Source: Rhodoligotrophos sp. CJ14
GTDB lineage: Bacteria > Pseudomonadota > Alphaproteobacteria > Rhizobiales > Im1
Direction: 5' to 3'
NCBI RefSeq assembly: GCF_038811545.1
Contig: NZ_CP133319.1
Location: 3,856,001 to 3,920,000 of the forward strand
DNA: 64,000 nucleotides
Notes under the pieces: generated by a model
Database searches by the model: none
What the model was told of the DNA's origin: nothing
Seen by the model: only the letters and a program-made list of their open reading frames with translations
Part shown: positions 33,967 to 43,468 of the stretch, one piece after another
Position numbering within the stretch: the stretch's first letter is position 1
Layout of the letters: every line of letters begins with the position of its first letter
Made by a program: the position numbers and the translations under genes

Positions 33967-36900
33967 ATGACGTCTAAGAAGCTTGTACGCGGTCTGTTTT
34001 CGGGTGCGTCGCTATTCGCACTGGCCGTCGGGGCAATGGCGGCGAACGTCACGTCGGCTCACGCGGCGGGTACCACCATCAACACGCCCAACGCTCCCCA
34101 GGTTCTCAACCCGGCGGACAATGATTTCATTGAGGTGACGACGGCCGGCTCCATCGTCGACAGCGGCTTCGGAATCGCGATCACGCCCGGCAACTCGGTG
34201 AACGGGGATATCGGGAACGACGGCTTGATCGATGTCGATGGCGACGTGCTGCCGATCGTTGGCTTTGGCGGCGTGGGTATCGCCAATCTCGGTACGGTCG
34301 AGGGTGACATCATCAATGGTCCCGACGGCGAGATCCTCGTTGGCGACACCATCGGCGGGGGCGATGGCTTCTTCGTCGGCGTGCTGTCCTTCGAGGATGG
34401 CGACGAGGGTCAGGCGGTCATCAATGATGGCTCCATCGACGTTTTCGCGAACGGCACGGCCGATAACGGCCTGATCGTTGCGGGCGGTGTTGCCGTGGCG
34501 GGCTTTGCCCCCGACGGCTATATCGCAACGGTCGATAATGGCGGCGCGATCAATGTTGGCGCTTTCTCTTATGACGCAGGTGGCTCCTCGAGTTCCGTTG
34601 GCTTCGGCGCGGTGGCCGGTGCCTTCGGCGATGTTGCTGTCACCGATGTCGTGAACGATGGCGAAATCAACGTTACGGCGGATGTCTCTCCGGTGAATGC
34701 TGGTGATCCGCTGAACCAGAGCGGCCTTGCTGTGGCCCTGGGTGAGGTTGGCCTCGCTGTGGGCGATACGGAGGCGGCCTCCGATTTCACCAACACCGGC
34801 ATCCTGAATGTCGGGGCAACCGTTGAAAGCAGCGAATCATCGATCGCCGTCGCTGGCGGTTTTGCCAACGCGGCCTTCGCAACGGATGCGAGCTCTTTCG
34901 TTGACAACAGCGGCACGGTCGATGTCTTCGCCAGCGCCATCGCGGATGGCGGCGCAACATCCTCGACCGCTCTTGCCGCTGGAATCGGCGGGCTGCAGGT
35001 CGCAGCGGGCGATGCTTCCGGATCGGGCCTCGCCGATTTCTCCAATTCGGGCGATCTGCTCGTAACCTCGAATGCCTACGCGGGCGGCGCTGACAACAAT
35101 TTCGCTATCGGTGTCGGCGGCGGCCTCATTCAGTCGGCCTCTGGCGATGTCGCGGGTGATGCGATCATCGACAACAGCGGCAACTTCGACGTGGCGGTTG
35201 CCGCGATCGCCGGCGAAGTGGATGCGAACGGTATTCCGCAGGATCAGAGCGCCTTCGCCGTTGGCTTGGGCTTCGGCTCTCTCCAAAACGCCACCAGCGC
35301 CAATGACGCGACGGCTACGCTGACCAATAGTGGCCTCGATGACGGCACCTTCGGCGGCTATGCCGTTTCCGTCGTGAGCGACGCGCAAGCGACCGACCAG
35401 GCAACATCTATCGGTGTTGGTGCGGGCGCTATTCAGTTGGTTGAAAGCGACAAAAGCGGTGTCGCCACCGTTGATAACAGCGGCGACTACAGCGTCGACG
35501 TCCTCGCCAATGCCTACACGGAAGGAACGGTGGGCTCTACGGCGACTGCGCTCGGGCTGAGCCTTGGCGGTGTGCAGAGCGTCTCCGGCGATACTGTTGG
35601 AAGTGCGGTTCTGAATAACAGTGGGACGTACAACTCCCAAGGAACCGCCACAGCGGAATCGGCCGATGATGATGGCTCTGCGGCCGGCATCGGCATCGGT
35701 GTTGGCCAGCTGCAGTTCGCGGGCAGCGCAGCGAGCGGTAGCACCGCGAACACACTCCTCGATAACAGCGGTACCTATACTATCAGCGGGCTTGGCTCAG
35801 GCGTTGCCAATGGCGTTGACGGCTCGGCCCTCGGTGTTGGAATAGCTGCCGGCTATGCTCAGAGCGCGGAGTCGGACGACAATGCCAATGCTGATCTGAT
35901 CAATGATGGCTCCATTGATATCCTGGGCAGCGGCTATGCCGAAGCCAACGGCGAAGGCGGCGAAGCGGTCGCAGTGGGCGGCGCGATCGGTGGTGTGCAG
36001 AATGCTTCCAGCGCCGATCAGTTTGCCACAGCCAACCTGGACAACAATGGCAGCTATCTCGTCACCGGCGACGCGGAAGCCAACGCGCTTGGCCTCTACG
36101 GTGACGCCACTGCAGTCGGTTTCGGCGTTGGCAATATTCAGACGGCCAATGGTCGCCGTGGCGCCACCGCTGACTTCGCCAATGGCGCTGATGGCAGCTA
36201 CGGCGTAGATGTCGACGCGCTGGCAACCGCGGATGACGATGCGGATGCAATCGCCTTGGGCGTGGGCTTCGGCCAGTCCGCTACCAGCGCCGCCGTCCCT
36301 TCCAATGCATTGGCAACGGGTCTCAACGACGGTACCTTTAGCGTGACGGCCGATGCGACGGCCACTGGCGGCGATGATGTATCGGCGCTCGGCCTTGGCA
36401 TTGGCGGTGTGCAGTCAGCATCGTCGTCTACCTTTGCCGATACGGCTTTCACAAACAATGGCAGCTATACCGTCAGCGGGTCAGGTACCTCCGCAACCGA
36501 CGGTGACTTTGCTTTCGCCACTGGCGTTGGCGTTGGATTAGGGCAGTTCTCCAATGGCGGGGACGCCGGGAACAGCTTTACCAATAGTGCCGATGGCGTG
36601 GTCGACGTCGATGGCGTCGCCTCGGCCGCGGGTGTGACTGGCGCGAGTAGCCTTGCTGTCGCAGCAGGTGTTGCGCAGGTTGGCTTTGCCGATGAGTCCG
36701 CCACCAACACGCTCACCAATGATGGCGACCTGAGCGTGCTCGCGTCCGCTGATAGCGCCATCACTGGTGCGACCGGCACTGCCTTCGGTACGGCGGCCGG
36801 CCTCGGCGCTCTCCAGCTGTCGCTGGGTGAAAACGCAGATTCGGATGCTTCCCTGACAAACACGGGAAGCTTCGCGGTGGGCGCTCAGACCACAGTCGAG

Positions 36901-39900
36901 GCACCTGGTGAAAATGCAGATGCTGTGGCCGCTGCGTTGTCGGCGGGCGCCGTTCAGGTTGCCGGTGGTCCATCTGGTGACCTGGCGACTGCGAACTTCA
37001 ACAACTCGGGCGACTTCCTCGTTGGCGGTGCTGCTTCGGCAACGGCAGGTGAGACGGCGGTGGCCTTCTCCGCTGGTGCGGGCGTAGTGCAGCTTGCTGG
37101 CAGCGAGAACTTCGCGGACGTGAACTTCGTCAACGGTGCCGACGGGAATTTCGAGGGCACCTTTGCTGCAACCGCCACCGGCGTGGACCTCGCCAACGCA
37201 ACGAGCGTCGGCATCGGCGGGCTCCAGGTTGCTATCGCCGAAACAAATGCTGCCACGGCGGACCTCACCAATGATGGCGTGATTGACGTACTGGCTGCAT
37301 CCGCGGCAGTTGCGGATGTCGAGGCGAACTCCACGGCATTCCTTATCGGACAGGGGCAGGTTGCGGTTAGCGACCCGAACCAGTCCGTGGCGGGTGTTAC
37401 CGCGACGAATACAGGCACCGTGACCTACGCAGCGGCAGCGACTGCCGAGGCTGAGTTCGCTGATGCAGATGCTAGCTCAATCGGCTTCCTGCAAGTCGCG
37501 CTGGCCGAAGATGCGGATGCGGCGCTGACCAATTCCGGTGATATCTTCGTAGGCAGCGCTGCCACAGCAACGGGAGATGACGCGGAGACTTCTGCCTCGG
37601 CGCTGGGTGCACTGCAAGTAGCAGTCTCACCGGATAGCGCTACGGGTGATGCGGACACACTGTTCGACAACTCGGGTCTCTACCAGGTAGAGGCGGTGGC
37701 CTTTGCTGACGGTGGCACCACTGGTCTCGCCAACGCAACGGCAGACGGTGTGATCCAGGTGGCAGTGGGCTCGACCGCAACGTTCACCAACACCGGCGAG
37801 TTCACGGTCAGCTCTGCGGCGTCCGCGGTCGGTGATAACGCTCAGGCTGGGGCCGTCGCCTCCGGTGCCACCTTGCTGGTCGGAAACAATCCGAACGAGA
37901 CTGATCCTTCGGCCGTCGATGTGCTGAACACCGGAGACCTCGTGGTCGACGCCTTCGCCGAAGGTGCCGACGGTGCGACGGCAACGGCCTCAGGCATCAA
38001 TGTGTTCGAGGTGGGCGACACGGGTGTCGAGGGCGAGATTACCAACAACGGTAACCTGTTGGTCACTGCTGAGGCCATCTCCGAAGGGGCTGCGCCTGAG
38101 AATGCCTTTGCGGTTGGCATTGGCGTCAGCACTGACGCCTTCAGCGGCACCATTTATAACGATGGCCTGATTGCCGTGTCGGCGATCGGTGCGACCGCTC
38201 AAGCGACCGGCATCTATGTCGAAACCCTCGGCGGCGATCCCGGGACCATCGTAAACGACGGTGGCACCATCATCGCCCGCACGCTCGAGAGCACCGACGG
38301 CTTTGAGACCAGCGAGGCCTTCTACCTCCGCGGCAATGCGATCAACGTGGCGAATACCGCTTCGCCCATGACGATCGACCTGCTCGGCGGTGATGATGCC
38401 GGCAGGATCTTCGGCAACATCCTCATCTCCGACAATGACACGGTGAATGTTGCGGAAGGCACCACCTATCTCAACGGCGTGGTCGCCGGTCCTGGTGACC
38501 TCAACCTCCTGACCGGCGGCAACTTGGTGCTTGTTAATGACAACATCAGCGGCCCATCCGGTGCAGTGGTTGACAGCTTCACCCAGGAGGATGGCAGCAC
38601 GCTCGGGCTGAACATCACGCCGGATCAGGCACCCTTCATCGTGGCGAACAATGTCAGCCTCGATGGCGATGCGGTGATCATGCCGGAAGCGGGCCTCTAT
38701 GCGGACACGACCGTGTATGAGGACGTGGTTGCCAGCGGCAGTGCCATCAACGGTGAGTGGGACTCGGTGACCTCGATCTCGCCGCTGCTCTCGCCAGAAG
38801 CGGTGTTCGATGGACCCAACAACATCGATCTCGTGGTTGAGCGTGTCGGCTTCGGCGACGTGGCCGGTCTGACGAAGAACCAGTCGAATGTCGGTGACGG
38901 CATCGAGAGCGTGTATGATGTCCTCTATAATGGTGGCGGGAACGCGAATTTCGCCAACCTCGTGGGGAATCTCTTCACCCTCAACGGTGCTCAGTATGCC
39001 AATGCCCTCAATCAGCTGAGCGGTGCGGAGTACGCCCAGCAGATCCAGTCGGCTCTCTGGTCCTTCCGACTCCTGAACAACGTGGTGGGTGAGCGGCTCC
39101 GCACGGTTGGTCCGAACGACAACTGCGCGATCACCGACTATCCCACCGCCTCGGCGGATGTGGGTGGCAGCACGGTCGCTCCGGTGGCGGATCTCTACGT
39201 GCCCGCTCCGGCGCCGCAAGTGGTCTGCGCTCCTTCTCAGGCTCAGATCTGGGCAAGGGCAACCGGGCAGTGGTCCTCGGATGACGGCGATGCCAACGGT
39301 CCGAAATACGATCAGGACACCTATGCGGTGTATGGCGGTATCGACTGGGGCTTCTCGCCGCTCTGGAAGGTGGGTCTGACGGCGGGCTACATCTCGGCCG
39401 ATATGGACTTCAAGCGCGGCAACAACAAGATCGATTACGACGGGCTGCAGGTTGCCGGCTACGGCGCCTATGACAACGGGGTGAACTACGCCCATGCGAT
39501 CCTGGGCTATGGCCACTACTCCAACGACTCCCGCCGTAGCATCGGAATTGGCGCCTCGACGGTGAACCCCTTCGACCAGAAGCCATTCGGGGTTCAGCCT
39601 GACGGTGTGACCGATCGGCTCAAGGGCGAGTGGGACAGCGACGTGCTGTCGGTCTATGGCGAGACCGGTTATCGCTACTGGGTAACGCCCACGGCGAGCC
39701 TGACGCCGTTCCTCGCCCTCAACTACGTGAAGGTGTGGAACGACAGCTTCACGGAGAGCTCGCGGACCGACTCGGGGGCTGCTCTCCATGTCAAGAGCAA
39801 CGACGGCGAGTCCTTCAACACCCAGCTCGGTGCCCGATTGGCAACCCAGCTGCCGATGGGTGCGGCGGTCATCTCTCCGGAACTGCGTCTGGCCTGGCAG

Positions 39901-40128
39901 CATGAGTGGCTCGACCGGTATCAGACGGCGAGTGCGAACTTCGCGGCTATGCCTGGTTCGAATTTCTCGGTCGTCGGAACCAGAGAGGGTCGTGATTTCG
40001 CAGTGGTCGGTGCCGGCGCGACGGTTGGCTTCACCGATGCCCTGGACTTCACGGTCGACTACGATGGCCGGTTCAACGGCAAGCATGACGATCACTCCGT
40101 GGTTGGCCGGATTACCTACAAGTTCTGA
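33967..40128 (+). CDS. giant repeat-containing autotransporter (type V secretion)
   Basis: A 2053-residue surface protein. A signal peptide (KLVRGLFSGASLFALAVGAMA) leads to a passenger of about 1,500 residues made of roughly two dozen 45-60-residue units. Each unit alternates an [D/N]-N-S/D-G-x-[Y/I]-x-V strand with a Gly/Ala segment such as ALGLGIGGVQSASS, as expected of a beta-helix. Residues 9-1437 hold only three Lys/Arg and are rich in Ala, Gly, Asp and Ser, so the stalk is extremely acidic. A linker with LNQLSGAEYAQQIQSALWSF precedes the C-terminal beta-barrel (about 1757-2053), which ends in the correct aromatic RITYKF. Likely an adhesin or biofilm protein; no protease triad was seen. 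Confidence 0.92.
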   Translation: MTSKKLVRGLFSGASLFALAVGAMAANVTSAHAAGTTINTPNAPQVLNPADNDFIEVTTAGSIVDSGFGIAITPGNSVNGDIGNDGLIDVDGDVLPIVGFGGVGIANLGTVEGDIINGPDGEILVGDTIGGGDGFFVGVLSFEDGDEGQAVINDGSIDVFANGTADNGLIVAGGVAVAGFAPDGYIATVDNGGAINVGAFSYDAGGSSSSVGFGAVAGAFGDVAVTDVVNDGEINVTADVSPVNAGDPLNQSGLAVALGEVGLAVGDTEAASDFTNTGILNVGATVESSESSIAVAGGFANAAFATDASSFVDNSGTVDVFASAIADGGATSSTALAAGIGGLQVAAGDASGSGLADFSNSGDLLVTSNAYAGGADNNFAIGVGGGLIQSASGDVAGDAIIDNSGNFDVAVAAIAGEVDANGIPQDQSAFAVGLGFGSLQNATSANDATATLTNSGLDDGTFGGYAVSVVSDAQATDQATSIGVGAGAIQLVESDKSGVATVDNSGDYSVDVLANAYTEGTVGSTATALGLSLGGVQSVSGDTVGSAVLNNSGTYNSQGTATAESADDDGSAAGIGIGVGQLQFAGSAASGSTANTLLDNSGTYTISGLGSGVANGVDGSALGVGIAAGYAQSAESDDNANADLINDGSIDILGSGYAEANGEGGEAVAVGGAIGGVQNASSADQFATANLDNNGSYLVTGDAEANALGLYGDATAVGFGVGNIQTANGRRGATADFANGADGSYGVDVDALATADDDADAIALGVGFGQSATSAAVPSNALATGLNDGTFSVTADATATGGDDVSALGLGIGGVQSASSSTFADTAFTNNGSYTVSGSGTSATDGDFAFATGVGVGLGQFSNGGDAGNSFTNSADGVVDVDGVASAAGVTGASSLAVAAGVAQVGFADESATNTLTNDGDLSVLASADSAITGATGTAFGTAAGLGALQLSLGENADSDASLTNTGSFAVGAQTTVEAPGENADAVAAALSAGAVQVAGGPSGDLATANFNNSGDFLVGGAASATAGETAVAFSAGAGVVQLAGSENFADVNFVNGADGNFEGTFAATATGVDLANATSVGIGGLQVAIAETNAATADLTNDGVIDVLAASAAVADVEANSTAFLIGQGQVAVSDPNQSVAGVTATNTGTVTYAAAATAEAEFADADASSIGFLQVALAEDADAALTNSGDIFVGSAATATGDDAETSASALGALQVAVSPDSATGDADTLFDNSGLYQVEAVAFADGGTTGLANATADGVIQVAVGSTATFTNTGEFTVSSAASAVGDNAQAGAVASGATLLVGNNPNETDPSAVDVLNTGDLVVDAFAEGADGATATASGINVFEVGDTGVEGEITNNGNLLVTAEAISEGAAPENAFAVGIGVSTDAFSGTIYNDGLIAVSAIGATAQATGIYVETLGGDPGTIVNDGGTIIARTLESTDGFETSEAFYLRGNAINVANTASPMTIDLLGGDDAGRIFGNILISDNDTVNVAEGTTYLNGVVAGPGDLNLLTGGNLVLVNDNISGPSGAVVDSFTQEDGSTLGLNITPDQAPFIVANNVSLDGDAVIMPEAGLYADTTVYEDVVASGSAINGEWDSVTSISPLLSPEAVFDGPNNIDLVVERVGFGDVAGLTKNQSNVGDGIESVYDVLYNGGGNANFANLVGNLFTLNGAQYANALNQLSGAEYAQQIQSALWSFRLLNNVVGERLRTVGPNDNCAITDYPTASADVGGSTVAPVADLYVPAPAPQVVCAPSQAQIWARATGQWSSDDGDANGPKYDQDTYAVYGGIDWGFSPLWKVGLTAGYISADMDFKRGNNKIDYDGLQVAGYGAYDNGVNYAHAILGYGHYSNDSRRSIGIGASTVNPFDQKPFGVQPDGVTDRLKGEWDSDVLSVYGETGYRYWVTPTASLTPFLALNYVKVWNDSFTESSRTDSGAALHVKSNDGESFNTQLGARLATQLPMGAAVISPELRLAWQHEWLDRYQTASANFAAMPGSNFSVVGTREGRDFAVVGAGATVGFTDALDFTVDYDGRFNGKHDDHSVVGRITYKF

Positions 40129-40159
40129 TCTTCGCATTCAGACTGAACGCAGAGGGGAA

Positions 40160-40189
40160 GGGGAGCGACCTAGTCGCTCCCCCTTTTTT
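40160..40189 (+). terminator. intrinsic terminator after the autotransporter
   Basis: A 10-base perfect stem, GGGGAGCGAC (40160-40169) with GTCGCTCCCC (40173-40182), a 3-base loop and a run of six T. It begins 31 bases after the autotransporter stop and isolates it from the downstream metabolic operon. Confidence 0.92.
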
Positions 40190-40255
40190 GTTGGGAACCC
40201 TCGCTGGGATGATATGAAGGGGCATCGAACCCAGGAGACCAGGGGCAAGCTGGCC

Positions 40256-40939
40256 ATGTCATTTCTGTTTCCTCCCTCAGAACCCATTGCACTGCCGATC
40301 GTCGGCACCGAGAAACGCTATCCCGTCCATAGGGTCTATTGTGTGGGACGGAACTATGCCGCCCATGCGGTCGAAATGGGGTATGATCCAGCCAAATCGC
40401 CGCCTTTCTTCTTCCAGAAGAACCCGGATAACCTCGACCTCAGCGGCATCTTTCCCTATCCCGCCGAAACCACTGATGTTCACCACGAGATCGAGCTCGT
40501 GACCGCCTTGGGTTCGGGCGGCAGTAATATCCGTCTTGAGGATGCGCTCGACCATGTCCTGGGCTATGCGGTCGGCCTGGACATGACCCGCCGCGACCTG
40601 CAGGATGAGGCCAAGCGGCTTGGCCGGCCTTGGGAGGCCGCCAAAGCTTTCGAGCGGTCGGCGCCCATCGGCCCTCTTTGCTTAGCCTCGGAAACGGGCC
40701 ATCTGGCGAAGGGCTCAATTTGGCTCGAGGTCAACGGCGTGCGGCGACAGGATGCCGACCTTGAGCAGATGATTTGGAAAGTGCCGGAAATGATCGCCTA
40801 TATTTCGCGCTTCTTCGAGTTGCGAGCGGGTGACCTCATCTTCTCCGGCACACCCTCTGGGGTTGGCGCAGTTTCGCGCGGGGATAGGCTCGTCGGCGGC
40901 GTTGCGGGCTTGGGCGAATTGAGTGTCGAGGTGATATGA
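40256..40939 (+). CDS. fumarylacetoacetate hydrolase (FAH) family protein, acylpyruvase-like
   Basis: A 227-residue FAH-fold enzyme. VYCVGRNYAAHAVEMG near the start, PPFFFQKNPDNL, the metal-ligand segment HHEIELV, GYAVGLDMTRRDLQ and the end FSGTPSGVGAVSRGD match the acylpyruvate/fumarylpyruvate hydrolase and oxaloacetate decarboxylase branch rather than full-length FAH. These Mg-dependent enzymes cleave or decarboxylate 2-oxo acids. ATG 40256 is preferred; an upstream ATG at 40214 would add 14 residues. Its stop overlaps the next start (ATGA). Together with the oxalate-CoA-ligase-like enzyme it suggests breakdown of a 2-oxo- or oxalyl-type acid. Confidence 0.88.
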   Translation: MSFLFPPSEPIALPIVGTEKRYPVHRVYCVGRNYAAHAVEMGYDPAKSPPFFFQKNPDNLDLSGIFPYPAETTDVHHEIELVTALGSGGSNIRLEDALDHVLGYAVGLDMTRRDLQDEAKRLGRPWEAAKAFERSAPIGPLCLASETGHLAKGSIWLEVNGVRRQDADLEQMIWKVPEMIAYISRFFELRAGDLIFSGTPSGVGAVSRGDRLVGGVAGLGELSVEVI

Positions 40940-42474
40940 TGACGAACTCTCAAGGCATGTCGATTTCCGAGCTCTTGGCCCTCGGCGCGGCGGATGCGCC
41001 GGCCATAGGTGCGCCGGAGCGGGAAATGCTGACCTATGCCGGCTTGCGCGCTCAAGTGGAGGCGACGGGCAAGGACCTTGCCGGCCTCGGCATTGCAGCA
41101 GGCGATCGCGTCGCCATTGTTCTGCCCAATGGGCCGGAGATGGCGACGTGCTTTTTGGCTGTCGCAGCCCATGCCTGCGCTGCCCCGCTCAATCCTGCCT
41201 ATCGCGAGGAAGAGTTCGAATTCTATATCTCCGATTTGCGCGCCCGGCTGCTGATCATTGGCCAAGGCATGGAGAGCCCGGCGCGTCTCGTGGCCGAACG
41301 CCATGGTTGCCGTGTCGTCGAGCTCGCCCCCACGCTGGACGCGCCCGCCGGCAGCTTCACCCTGCGCGCAGCGGGGCGAGCCTCTGCCTCGGCGTGCCCC
41401 GCCTTGGCGCAGGACGAGGCTCTGGTCCTCCACACCTCCGGCACCACGTCGCGGCCGAAGATTGTGCCCCTGACCGGAGCCAATCTGACGGCCTCTGCCG
41501 GGCATATCGCGCAGACACTCGCGCTCACGCCGGAAGACCGTTGCCTCAACATCATGCCGCTGTTTCATATTCACGGCCTCATCGCGGCGGTCTTGTCTTC
41601 TCTCCGCAGCGGCGCGTCGGTCCACTGCACGCCCGGCTTCGATGCCCTGAAGATCTTCAGATGGTTCGACGCGGTTCAGCCCACCTGGTATACCGCCGTT
41701 CCCACCATGCATCAGGCCATCCTCGGCCGCGCGTCCCGCAACCAGGAGGTGATCGACCGCCTGAAGCTGCGCTTCATTCGCTCATCCTCGTCCTCTCTTC
41801 CGCCACAGGTCATGGCCGAGCTCGAACAGACCTTTCATTGCCCGGTGATCGAGGCCTATGGCATGACCGAGGCCTCTCACCAGATGGCATCGAACCCGCT
41901 GCCGCCGCGCCCGCGCTATCCCGGAAGGGTCGGTGTTGCTGCGGGCCCCGAGATCGCGATCATGGATGCCGCGGGTCGGCTCCTCGCCGCCGGTGAGGAG
42001 GGTGAGATCGTGATCCGCGGCCCCAATGTGACGGCGGGTTACGAGAACAATCCCAAGGCGAATGCAGAGGCCTTCGTCGAGGCGCCAGGGGGCCGTTGGT
42101 TTCGCACCGGCGATCAGGGTGTGCTCGACGCTGAGGGCTATCTGCGCATCACCGGCCGCATCAAGGAGATCATCAACCGCGGCGGCGAGAAGATTGCCCC
42201 GCGCGAGGTTGACGAGGTGCTGATGGATCACCCTGCGGTGGCGCAGGCGGTCACCTTCGCTATCCCTCACCCGAAGCTTGGCGAGGAAGTCGGCGCCGTC
42301 ATTGTGCTGCGCGAAGGCATGGCGGCCTCGGACCAGGACCTGCGCCAGTTCGCATCACAGCGTCTGGCTGATTTCAAAGTGCCGCGCCGTGTCCTGTTCC
42401 TCGAGGAGATCCCGAAGGGGGCAACCGGCAAGCTCCAGCGTATCGGCCTGGCCCAGAAGCTGGGATTGGCTTGA
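40936..42474 (+). CDS. AMP-forming acyl-CoA synthetase, oxalate-CoA ligase-like
   Basis: A 512-residue adenylate-forming enzyme. The P-loop-like motif is LHTSGTTSRPKIVP, the A5 motif EAYGMTEASHQM, the A7 motif WFRTGDQG and the A8-A10 region GRIKEIINRGGEKIAPREVD with the terminal catalytic lysine in PKGATGKLQRIG. The strings LFHIHGLIAAVLSSL, WYTAVPTMHQ and MTEASHQMASNPLPP are those of the AAE3/Pcs60 oxalate-CoA ligase group. The substrate is therefore probably oxalate or a short dicarboxylic acid. It is coupled to the FAH-type gene (4-base overlap) and precedes the reductase gene by one base. A decarboxylase for oxalyl-CoA is not in the window. Confidence 0.88.
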   Translation: MMTNSQGMSISELLALGAADAPAIGAPEREMLTYAGLRAQVEATGKDLAGLGIAAGDRVAIVLPNGPEMATCFLAVAAHACAAPLNPAYREEEFEFYISDLRARLLIIGQGMESPARLVAERHGCRVVELAPTLDAPAGSFTLRAAGRASASACPALAQDEALVLHTSGTTSRPKIVPLTGANLTASAGHIAQTLALTPEDRCLNIMPLFHIHGLIAAVLSSLRSGASVHCTPGFDALKIFRWFDAVQPTWYTAVPTMHQAILGRASRNQEVIDRLKLRFIRSSSSSLPPQVMAELEQTFHCPVIEAYGMTEASHQMASNPLPPRPRYPGRVGVAAGPEIAIMDAAGRLLAAGEEGEIVIRGPNVTAGYENNPKANAEAFVEAPGGRWFRTGDQGVLDAEGYLRITGRIKEIINRGGEKIAPREVDEVLMDHPAVAQAVTFAIPHPKLGEEVGAVIVLREGMAASDQDLRQFASQRLADFKVPRRVLFLEEIPKGATGKLQRIGLAQKLGLA

Positions 42475-42475
42475 T

Positions 42476-43453
42476 ATGAAAGTTTGCATCTACGGTGCCG
42501 GCGCCATTGGCGGCTATCTCGCATTCGCCTTGGCGGAGGCGGGGGTGGATGTCTCGATCGTTGCACGCGGGGCCCATCTCGCCACCATTCGCGAGCATGG
42601 CCTGCGGCTGCGTAAGGACGGAGCTGAGCGAAACATCAAGCTCCGGGCAGCCGAAAATCCCGAGGAACTCGGTGCGCAGGATTATGTGGTCATTACACTG
42701 AAGGCCCATTCCGTCCCGGCCGTGGCCGAGCGCATCGCAGGCCTCTTCCACAATGATACCGCGCTTGTGACCGCCGTGAACGGGGTGCCCTGGTGGTATT
42801 TCTACCGGCATGGCGGCCCACTGGAAAATACCCGCCTCGAAAGCGTCGATCCGAACGGGGTTCAGTGGCGCACCTTCGGTCCCGAACGCGCGATCGGCTG
42901 CATCGTTTACCCCGCCGCCGAAGTGGAAGAGCCTGGTCTCATCAACGTGATCGACGGTGATCGCTTCGTCTTGGGTGAGCCCTCCGGCGAGACCACCGAG
43001 AGGATGCTGCGCCTGGCCGATGCTCTAAAGGCGGGCGGCCTTAAAGCACCGGTGAAGTCACGCATCCGCGACGATATCTGGGTCAAGCTTTGGGGCAATC
43101 TGAGCTTCAACCCTGTGAGCGCTCTCACCACGGGAACCCTCGAGCAAATCTGCCGCTTCCCTGAAACGCGGGCGGTGATCCGCGCCATGATGGTCGAGGC
43201 CCGGGCCGTTGGTGAGGCGATAGGGGTCCGATTTGTCATCGACGTGGATAAGCGCATTGCGGGTGGCGAGGCTGTCGGCGCCCACAAAACCTCGATGCTG
43301 CAGGATCTTGAGCGCGGCCGCCCCATGGAGATCGATGCACTCGTGACAGCCGTGCAGGAGATCGCGCGAATGGTGGCCATACCGACCCCGACCATCGATA
43401 CCGTGCTCGGCTTGGTCAAGCTGCGGGCAATGACGGCCGGCGCCTATCCTTGA
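42476..43453 (+). CDS. 2-dehydropantoate 2-reductase (ketopantoate reductase) family
   Basis: A 325-residue NADP-binding enzyme. The N-terminal Rossmann motif is GAGAIGG, with KAHSVPAVAERIA and the AVNGVPWWYF segment; the C-terminal helical domain has the catalytic lysine region WVKLWGNLSFNPVSALT. The family reduces 2-oxo acids to 2-hydroxy acids; the enzyme of pantothenate synthesis (PanE) is one member. Its place at the end of an operon with FAH-type and oxalate-CoA-ligase-like genes suggests a catabolic role on a related 2-oxo acid instead of vitamin synthesis, so I withhold the panE symbol. It is convergent with the DMT gene, 15 bases apart. Confidence 0.87.
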   Translation: MKVCIYGAGAIGGYLAFALAEAGVDVSIVARGAHLATIREHGLRLRKDGAERNIKLRAAENPEELGAQDYVVITLKAHSVPAVAERIAGLFHNDTALVTAVNGVPWWYFYRHGGPLENTRLESVDPNGVQWRTFGPERAIGCIVYPAAEVEEPGLINVIDGDRFVLGEPSGETTERMLRLADALKAGGLKAPVKSRIRDDIWVKLWGNLSFNPVSALTTGTLEQICRFPETRAVIRAMMVEARAVGEAIGVRFVIDVDKRIAGGEAVGAHKTSMLQDLERGRPMEIDALVTAVQEIARMVAIPTPTIDTVLGLVKLRAMTAGAYP

Positions 43454-43468
43454 TCCGTTGCTGTACCC

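Noticed and set aside
37990-40137. A 715-codon antisense frame over the autotransporter beta-domain
   Set aside because: It is a shadow of a high-GC gene: low-complexity, no ribosome site, no family motif, and it lies opposite a well supported protein.
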